Position numbers and translations under genes: made by a program. Positions 1 through 4,759 of a stretch of DNA of 9,541 nt are shown here, piece after piece (position 1 is the stretch's first letter; every line of letters begins with the position of its first letter). The DNA is from Candidatus Sumerlaeota bacterium (lineage in GTDB: Bacteria; Sumerlaeota; Sumerlaeia; JADFCT01). The notes under the pieces were generated by a model that was not told the DNA's origin, did not search any database, and saw only the letters and a program-made list of their open reading frames with translations. The stretch covers positions 1-9,541 of the forward strand of contig JAPLSP010000669.1 of assembly GCA_026398575.1 (NCBI GenBank). Reading direction: 5' to 3'.

Positions 1-43
1 CGACCGCGACGATCAGGATGACTGCAATGGGGGAGAGTTTCAT
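1..43 (-). CDS. hflC: HflC, N-terminal fragment (cut by window edge)
   Basis: Only the first 14 codons are inside the window, reading MKLSPIAVILIVAV, which fits the short cytoplasmic tip and start of the single N-terminal membrane anchor of HflC. The ATG (complement of 41-43) overlaps the TGA stop of the upstream hflK (complement of 40-42) as ATGA, the usual arrangement for translational coupling. HflC partners HflK in a membrane complex that surrounds and modulates the FtsH protease. The identification rests on position next to hflK and on the hydrophobic start, because too little sequence is visible for domain evidence. Confidence 0.8.
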   Translation of the reverse strand, partial: MKLSPIAVILIVAV

Positions 44-1038
44 TTGGACGCCTCCGTGCGCGAGAGTGGGAGGAGCGGCAATAAACTCGTCGCGCGCTCG
101 TCTATGATGTATTTGGGCCCGAGGGCCGGCCAGACCTTCTCCATCGTTTCGAGGTAAAGGCGCTGGCGCGTGGCTTCGGGGGCTTTGAGGTATTCGGTCA
201 GGACCATGTTGAAGCGCGCGGCGTCGCCCTGCGCCTTGTTCACGCGCTCGGTCGCGTAGCCTTCGGCCTCCTGCCGCTTCTGCAGCGCTTCGCCGCCCGC
301 GCGCGGGATGGCCTGGTTATATTCGGCTCGCGCCTCGTTGATCAACCGCTCGCGTTCCTGCTGCGCCTGGTTGACTTCGCTGAAGGCGGCTTTGACCTCG
401 TCGGGCGGGTTCACGTCTTGCAGAACCACTTGTTCGATGCGCAGGCCCATTTTGTATTCGTCCATCAATTTCTGCAGCCGCTCTTTGACCGCGTCGGCCA
501 CCGCCTGTCGTCCCACGGTCAGCACCTCGTCCACGGTGCGGTCGCCGACGACCTGGCGCATGGCGGATTCGGCGGCGTCGCGGAAAGTCTTGTCCGGATT
601 GCGCACGGCGAAAAGGTATTGATAGGAATCGTGGATGCGATACTGCACGATCCATTCGACCGTTGCCATGTTCAGATCGCCCGTGACCATGAGCGACTCT
701 TGAAGCAGACTGGGATTCATCTTGTGGTCCATGTACTGGCTCTGCACGCCGGCCTGGATGGTGCGGAAGCCGAATTCCTGTTTGAGCTGGCGGCGCACGG
801 GCACGCGATAGACCTGGTCTATGCCCCAGGGAAGCTTGAAGTGCAGTCCGGGTTCGGCCAGCGTCGTCTTGCGTCCGAAGCGCAGCACCAGTCCCGTCTC
901 CTCCTGCGCCACGGTGTAGAACGAACTCAGCGAGGTGATGCCGAGCAGGATGATCACCGCAGCGGCGACGGCGGTTCTTTTGGCCCTTCTGAGATTTTCA
1001 GCTCCCGCGGACGAGTCGTCGTTTCTTGCGAAGCTCAT
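40..1038 (-). CDS. hflK: HflK, SPFH/band-7 membrane protein, FtsH modulator
   Basis: The 332-residue protein has a short charged N-terminus, one membrane anchor at about residues 22-44 (VAAAVIILLGITSLSSFYTV), then a band-7/SPFH domain with typical text such as EETGLVLRFGR, PGLHFKLPW and ATVEWIVQYRI, and a long Ala/Glu/Arg/Gln-rich helical segment (about residues 215-290, EVNQAQQERERLINEAR) expected to form a coiled coil. HflK with HflC forms a cage-like periplasmic assembly around FtsH and influences membrane-protein turnover. It is shorter than the roughly 420-residue E. coli protein, lacking the long Gly/Pro-rich N-terminus. The ATG at the complement of 1036-1038 is supported by a perfect AAGGAGGT (complement of 1045-1052) six bases upstream. 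The stop overlaps the hflC start, so the two are almost certainly co-translated. The gene points away from the carbohydrate genes and is probably unrelated to them. Confidence 0.95.
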   Translation of the reverse strand: MSFARNDDSSAGAENLRRAKRTAVAAAVIILLGITSLSSFYTVAQEETGLVLRFGRKTTLAEPGLHFKLPWGIDQVYRVPVRRQLKQEFGFRTIQAGVQSQYMDHKMNPSLLQESLMVTGDLNMATVEWIVQYRIHDSYQYLFAVRNPDKTFRDAAESAMRQVVGDRTVDEVLTVGRQAVADAVKERLQKLMDEYKMGLRIEQVVLQDVNPPDEVKAAFSEVNQAQQERERLINEARAEYNQAIPRAGGEALQKRQEAEGYATERVNKAQGDAARFNMVLTEYLKAPEATRQRLYLETMEKVWPALGPKYIIDERATSLLPLLPLSRTEASK

Positions 1039-1159
1039 GGGCGGACCTCCTTGATTGGCGCAGGACGCAAAACTCAGGAAGCAAGGTGCAAGACGGGCAT
1101 TTTGCGATGCGCGACTGAATATGCGATGCGCGGCTTATGACACGTAACACAGATGCGGA

Positions 1160-1189
1160 ATGATAATATCAAGGCACAGCGGATGACAA
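1160..1189 (-). promoter_or_regulatory. Possible sigma70-type promoter for hflKC
   Basis: Reading the minus strand, TTGTCA (complement of 1184-1189) is followed after 18 bases by TATCAT (complement of 1160-1165). Each hexamer differs from the consensus at one position. It points toward hflK and would give a leader of roughly 115 bases. This is a pattern match by eye; the host's sigma-factor preferences are unknown. Confidence 0.35.
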
Positions 1190-1200
1190 GGCCCATTCCT

Positions 1201-1212
1201 GCGGTATACCGC
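1201..1212. promoter_or_regulatory. Perfect 12-bp palindrome GCGGTATACCGC, possible operator
   Basis: GCGGTATACCGC is perfectly self-complementary and lies 11 bp upstream of the -35-like box proposed for hflKC. A dimeric regulator could bind it, but nothing in the window identifies such a regulator and short palindromes occur by chance. Confidence 0.25.
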
Positions 1213-1263
1213 CTGCGGGTGCAATCCAGAATTCCGGTCAAATTTCCCACTGATTGTCGGCAC

Positions 1264-1499
1264 GCCACCACCGGGCCTTGTGCCGGTGGAGCGATGATTT
1301 TGCGCTAGAAAGGTACGCCCAGCTTATCCTCCGCCACCACCGGGCCTTGTGCCGGTGGAGCGATGATTATGTTGGCAGTGCGCGATTTTGGCCGACAATC
1401 ATCGCTCCACTGGCACAAGGCCCAGTGGTGGCGACGGGAAAAAAGCGGTCACTACTAGCGTAAAATCATCGCTCCACCGGCACAAGGCCCGGTGGTGGC
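1264..1499. repeat. Cluster of four 36-bp hairpin repeats in ++-- arrangement (REP/BIME-like)
   Basis: Four copies of a 36-bp unit lie at 1264-1299 (+), 1333-1368 (+), 1397-1432 (-) and 1464-1499 (-), separated by 33, 28 and 31 bases. Each begins GCCACCACCGGGCC and ends GGTGGAGCGATGATT. Inside each, CCACCGG and CCGGTGG form a 7-bp stem around an 8-base loop. Copies 1, 2 and 4 are identical. Copy 3 differs at two positions (9 and 22 of the unit, C to T and G to A), and these two bases pair with each other, so the stem is kept. In the two outer copies similarity extends 9 bp further to CTAG (1300-1308 and 1455-1463, one mismatch), so the block is a nested inverted repeat. No cas gene or transposase is in view. 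The arrangement resembles REP/BIME elements, whose spread usually depends on a distant RAYT transposase. Confidence 0.85.
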
Positions 1500-1500
1500 A

Positions 1501-1517
1501 CGCAGACTCCGTCTGCG
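1501..1517. repeat. Short perfect hairpin next to the repeat cluster
   Basis: CGCAGAC, TCC, GTCTGCG forms a perfect 7-bp stem with a three-base loop, starting two bases after the last hairpin repeat. It is followed by AAAATAT rather than a T-run, so it is not a clear plus-strand terminator. Confidence 0.6.
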
Positions 1518-1528
1518 AAAATATCGCG

Positions 1529-1595
1529 CCATCCGCGTTATCCGAGTAATCCGAGGTTAAATTTCAACCACGGATTACACGGTCAATGCGGATGG
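1529..1595. repeat. 67-bp imperfect palindrome
   Basis: The left arm 1529-1558 and the right arm 1566-1595 are complementary at 25 of 30 positions around a seven-base centre (AAATTTC). The outer eight base pairs (CCATCCGC with GCGGATGG) and the block GTAATCCG with CGGATTAC are exact. The five mismatches are scattered, which suggests an ageing inverted repeat. The arms contain spaced repeats of an ATCCG-like core. I recall similar CACGGATTAC-type intergenic repeats from other environmental bacteria, but that is memory and not a search. It lies about 185 bp upstream of the GH20-like gene; 1596-1780 shows no promoter or binding site that I would defend. Confidence 0.65.
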
Positions 1596-1780
1596 CGGTG
1601 AAAGACAACTTGTTTTCGTTCGATGCATGTAAATGGCTTGCAGATTGTGCGATGGAGACGGAAGGGGTTGACGGAGGCGGGATGCGTGAACTATTTGTGG
1701 ATTATGCGTTGCGGTTGTCAGACCGTCGCGCTGCCGTTCGTTTCTTTTATCCTGAGTGCGCTTATAACTATCATCAAACT

Positions 1781-3379
1781 ATGAAAACACTTACTCGGCC
1801 TGCCGCGACCTCGCGCCGCGAGTTTCTGAAAAGCTCGGCTGCCATTGCCGGCACGCTCGCGCTTGGGCGGCTGGCCCATGCGCAGCCGGGCGCGACAACG
1901 ATAACGAGCAGCGTTCCGCCGCGGAGCATTCATCCTTATCCGAATCAGGTGACGTGGGGCTCAGGCATATTGAGCCTCAGCCGCCGCGTGACCCTGGCAG
2001 TGGGGCGGGACACCGACGCCGGCGCCGTCGAGATGATGAAAGACACATGGAAGCGGTTTTCGCTCGGCGCGGTGGAACTGGCCGTGACGCGCGACGCGGC
2101 GCTGAAGGCCGGCGATTTCTCGCTGGTGGGAGCGCGTCCGCCGCAGCCGCAGCCCAACGCCAGCTATGCGCTCACTGTGGATGCGTCAGGCGTTGCAGCG
2201 AGCGCGATGGATGCGGCAGGCGCGCGCCAGGCATGGTTCACGCTGCTGCAATTGCTGGAGGCCGGGGACGCCGGCGGCGGCGGGCTGGCGTTCACGTTGC
2301 CGCACGTTGAGATTCACGATTGGTCGGCGGTGAAGTTCCGCGGGCTGCACCTGTGCGTCTTCCACGAGACGACGGCGCTGATGATCGAGAAGGCGATCCG
2401 GCTGGCGGCCTTCTACAAGTTCACTCATGTTGTGCTGGAGTTCTGGGGCATGTTGCGGCTCGATGCGCTGAAAGAGTTGTCGTGGCCCGAGGCGTGGTCG
2501 AAGGCGGAAGCGCGCCGGCTTGTCGGCATCGCGCGGAGCATGGGCATGGAAATCATCCCGATGTTCAACTGCTGGGGCCACGCCACCGCGTGCCGCATCA
2601 AGTACGGCCGGCACGTCGTGCTCGATCAGAATCCCCGGCTGGCGCCTTTGTTTGAACCGGATGGCTGGACGTGGTGTCTCACCAACCCCAAAAGCCAGGC
2701 GCTGATTCGCAGCGTATGCGATGAGCTGATCGAGTTTGCGGGAGAGGGGAAGTATTTCCACATCGGCTGCGACGAGGCTTACTCTCACGCGACGTGCGAT
2801 CGTTGCCGGCAGACCGACCGCGTGAAACTCTTCGCCGACCACATCAACAACCTCGCCGCGTATCTGGAGAAGAAGGGACGCCGCGCCATTATGTGGGGCG
2901 ACGCATTGCTGGAGAGCGGGAAATGGCCCGCCGGTTTCGTTGCCAGCGGCACGCCGGCGCTGCCGACGCACGAGGCGCTCGACCAAATTTCGCGCCAAAT
3001 CGTGATCGCCGACTGGCATTACGACGTGACCAAGGGCGACGTGCCGACGCTGGCGCATTTCCGCGGACGCGGCTTCGAGACGCTGGCCTGCCCGTGGAAC
3101 TCGCCCGCCAACATCCGCACGTTGTCCAAAGCCGCCGCCGCCAATCAAAGCGGCCTGCTCATGACGACCTGGCATCACCTGGCGCAGAGCATCCCGACGC
3201 TGGCGTACGCCGCCAACTGCGTGTGGTCGCAGAACCAGGCCGCGCTCGGCATGAAACAATGCGACGGCTCGCTCATGCGCGCCGCCACAGCAAGCCATCT
3301 GCGCAAACTGGCGCCTGCCGACGGCCAGTTCGATCGCGCCGGTTGGAATCCGTTTGAGCTCCCGGCGGAGGTGGACTGA
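1781..3379 (+). CDS. Tat-exported GH20-like protein (beta-N-acetylhexosaminidase family)
   Basis: The start is placed at 1781, not at the in-frame ATG at 1586, because translation from 1781 begins directly with a twin-arginine signal: SRREFLK at residues 11-17, a hydrophobic stretch, and AHA before a likely cleavage at residue 34. The mature part of the 532-residue protein has an N-terminal alpha/beta domain (about 50-180) and a TIM-barrel-like region from about 184. The motif HIGCDE (327-332) carries the D331-E332 pair matching the polarising Asp and acid/base Glu of GH20, which cleaves terminal beta-linked GlcNAc or GalNAc by substrate-assisted catalysis. R187 after strand 1, W265-G266-H267 and W464 also match GH20 landmarks. 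The usual Asp of the strand-1 RGxxLD-type motif is not seen (RGLHLCVF), so substrate choice may differ. No clear Shine-Dalgarno is visible. Export in folded form to the periplasm or beyond is likely. Confidence 0.85.
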   Translation: MKTLTRPAATSRREFLKSSAAIAGTLALGRLAHAQPGATTITSSVPPRSIHPYPNQVTWGSGILSLSRRVTLAVGRDTDAGAVEMMKDTWKRFSLGAVELAVTRDAALKAGDFSLVGARPPQPQPNASYALTVDASGVAASAMDAAGARQAWFTLLQLLEAGDAGGGGLAFTLPHVEIHDWSAVKFRGLHLCVFHETTALMIEKAIRLAAFYKFTHVVLEFWGMLRLDALKELSWPEAWSKAEARRLVGIARSMGMEIIPMFNCWGHATACRIKYGRHVVLDQNPRLAPLFEPDGWTWCLTNPKSQALIRSVCDELIEFAGEGKYFHIGCDEAYSHATCDRCRQTDRVKLFADHINNLAAYLEKKGRRAIMWGDALLESGKWPAGFVASGTPALPTHEALDQISRQIVIADWHYDVTKGDVPTLAHFRGRGFETLACPWNSPANIRTLSKAAAANQSGLLMTTWHHLAQSIPTLAYAANCVWSQNQAALGMKQCDGSLMRAATASHLRKLAPADGQFDRAGWNPFELPAEVD

Positions 3380-3435
3380 GCAAGCGTGAGTGATGTGATC
3401 GACATTAGTGATGCCGGATAAATGGAGAATCGGTT

Positions 3436-3662
3436 ATGAAACGAGCAATCCTGAGATGCGCCATGCCTGCGTTGCTCGCGCTACAATTGATGGAACGAAG
3501 GCTGATGGCGCCACGATCCTGGTGGAGACCTCCGAGGCGACCACGCCTGCGCAGGCCCGCTTCGCTTGGCAAAATGCGCCTAGTCCCAATCTGGTCAATG
3601 GCGCCGATCTGCCCGCCTCGCCGTTTCAGAGAGACAACTGGCAGGGCGGCAGCGGCGAATAG
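3436..3662 (+). pseudogene. Remnant of a sialate O-acetylesterase-like gene (C-terminus only, internal deletion)
   Basis: The frame from 3480 to the TAG at 3660-3662 encodes ATIDGTKADGATILVE, then ARFAWQNAP, NLVNGADLPASPF and QRDNWQGG. This is the C-terminal signature of sialate O-acetylesterase-type proteins (pattern R-[YF]-A-W, then N-L-x-N-x-x-x-L-P-A-S-P-F-R-x-D). The catalytic SGNH-hydrolase part is absent: only about 60 codons remain of a gene normally several hundred codons long. At 3436 there is an ATG with a GGAG about seven bases upstream, and its first residues (MKRAILRCAMPALLALQL) look like a signal peptide, but that frame is +1 relative to the C-terminal frame. The simplest reading is a gene reduced by a large internal deletion to its signal-peptide start and its tail, joined out of frame near 3480. 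The C-terminal match is strong; the N-terminal part is inference. Confidence 0.65.
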
Positions 3663-4099
3663 AAGCACGGGATCAAACCCGGGCAATGGCTGTTGAGGAT
3701 TGCAGTGGCTTTTGAGGATGCCATTGACCCATTGACACGCGCCCGACCGCGCGGTATGAATTGGATCGCTTGGAATGGCCTGTTAGGGGCAGGGGCGCAA
3801 GCAGGCGCCTATCGTGAGACTTAGATCTCCGGCAGGCGTTTAGAAAACTCTTCTTGCTTCGCGCTGCCCTCCTCCCGCCCCCTGGATTGGCGATTGGGTT
3901 GGATAACGGCGCGGCTGGCATGGCTGGCATGGATTGCGGGAACGATGGCGCTAGTCCAGCTTATGTTTTTTCTCCTTCCTATGAGAATCTAATTTTCAGG
4001 AAGGGTGTCTCAAGAGTAGAGTATAGTCACAGAAATCTCTTTCAGATGTAGTAGATGTTGAGATAGATATTAGCCGCTGATATATAGAATTAGAAATTT
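3663..4099. other. Gene-poor stretch with possible decayed coding sequence
   Basis: No intact gene is supported. The pseudogene frame stays open past its TAG from 3663 to another TAG near 3822 (GMNWIAWNGLLGAG is in this part) and again to a TAA near 3991. The last part reads LAWLAWIAGTMALVQLMFFL, which resembles a membrane helix. There is no start codon with a ribosome site in front of either piece, so these may be relics or chance. From about 3965 the composition turns sharply AT-rich, leading into the small membrane-protein gene. Confidence 0.4.
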
Positions 4100-4420
4100 A
4101 TGCTTCCAATAAGAAAATTTAATCTAAATTTTATTTATGCTTTAAATGGCATAGTTATGATGATTTTCGCATTTATCATCGGCGCATGTTTTGAATCCAT
4201 ATTTCGCTATGGAAATGCCTGGATTATTATGTCATTTGTTTCAATGAGAGAAAATATATTTATTTTGCTATTTATTAGTGCCTTTGCAATTGGCTATTCA
4301 ATAATAAATTATTTCATAATTAAGGAATTCAATGGCCTAATATTTATTAATCGTATAATTATATATATTACTACTCAAGTTTTGGAGGGTTTCATTTTAT
4401 TTATTATTATGCCAAAGTGA
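4100..4420 (+). CDS. Small AT-rich hydrophobic membrane protein, unknown function
   Basis: The 106-residue product is almost entirely hydrophobic, with three clear membrane segments at about residues 10-31 (FIYALNGIVMMIFAFIIGAC), 52-74 (NIFILLFISAFAIGYSIINY) and 80-104 (LIFINRIIIYITTQVLEGF), plus a weaker one near 40-48. I do not recognise a family. The composition is strikingly unlike its neighbours: counting 4141-4380 gives 63 G or C in 240 bases (26%), with A/T-ending codons throughout, while the flanking enzyme genes are GC-rich. This suggests recent arrival from a low-GC source. No good Shine-Dalgarno precedes the ATG (GAATTAGAAATTT). A 321-base open frame is less surprising in AT-rich DNA with a hydrophobic bias, but the regular helix-loop pattern and the lack of stops favour a real gene. 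Confidence 0.5.
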   Translation: MLPIRKFNLNFIYALNGIVMMIFAFIIGACFESIFRYGNAWIIMSFVSMRENIFILLFISAFAIGYSIINYFIIKEFNGLIFINRIIIYITTQVLEGFILFIIMPK

Positions 4421-4759
4421 AATGCCGAATATATGTTATCGCATAATTGGAAAGTGCGCGCGGTGACGACGAATTACGAATCCACCAGGAAAAAATCCCA
4501 TATCTATCCTAACAGGCGCGTGATTGAATATATGTATCATTCGGGCGGCGCAGTGAATTAGATCAAGCATGCCGGGCCGACGGCGTAGAGGGCAAGTGTT
4601 TTATTATACTAACTGTTCTTTGCTGATTGAATGGAACTGATTGCAGGAAATTTTAGTTGAGTCTGCTTCTCATGCCATGAACCGCGCGCATCATTATCCC
4701 GTATATTCCCTAACATAAGAAGCATCGAGGAAATCATCTAAAAGAAGAGGTGAATTCAG
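4421..4759. other. Intergenic stretch upstream of the GH123-like gene
   Basis: The composition returns gradually from AT-rich to mixed. I see no gene, no convincing hairpin and no promoter pair with proper spacing. A TATACT at 4605-4610 could be a -10 box but lacks a matching -35. The last 20 bases carry the AAGAGG ribosome site used by the next gene. Confidence 0.5.

Noticed and set aside
418..1140. 240-codon plus-strand open frame
   Set aside because: It is antisense to hflK, which has a clear family identity; the frame has no recognisable domain and reflects GC-rich codon structure.
1254..1463. Plus-strand open frame containing RHHRALCRWSDD twice
   Set aside because: The repeated peptide is only the translation of the hairpin repeats; there is no ribosome site and no protein-like remainder.
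1264..1499. CRISPR array: 36-bp repeats with 28-33 bp spacers
   Set aside because: The spacing mimics CRISPR, but two copies are inverted relative to the other two, the flanks of the copies mirror one another, and no cas gene is visible.
1586..1780. 65-codon N-terminal extension of the GH20-like protein
   Set aside because: The ATG at 1586 lies inside a palindrome, and the Tat signal peptide starts naturally at 1781; an extension would bury the signal.
2186..3298. 370-codon minus-strand open frame
   Set aside because: It is antisense to the GH20-like gene, Arg/Ala-rich, and has no recognisable motif; a typical shadow frame in GC-rich DNA.
3854..4051. 65-codon plus-strand frame spanning the GC transition
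   Set aside because: No ribosome site, no recognisable domain, and it straddles the composition boundary, as expected for a chance frame.
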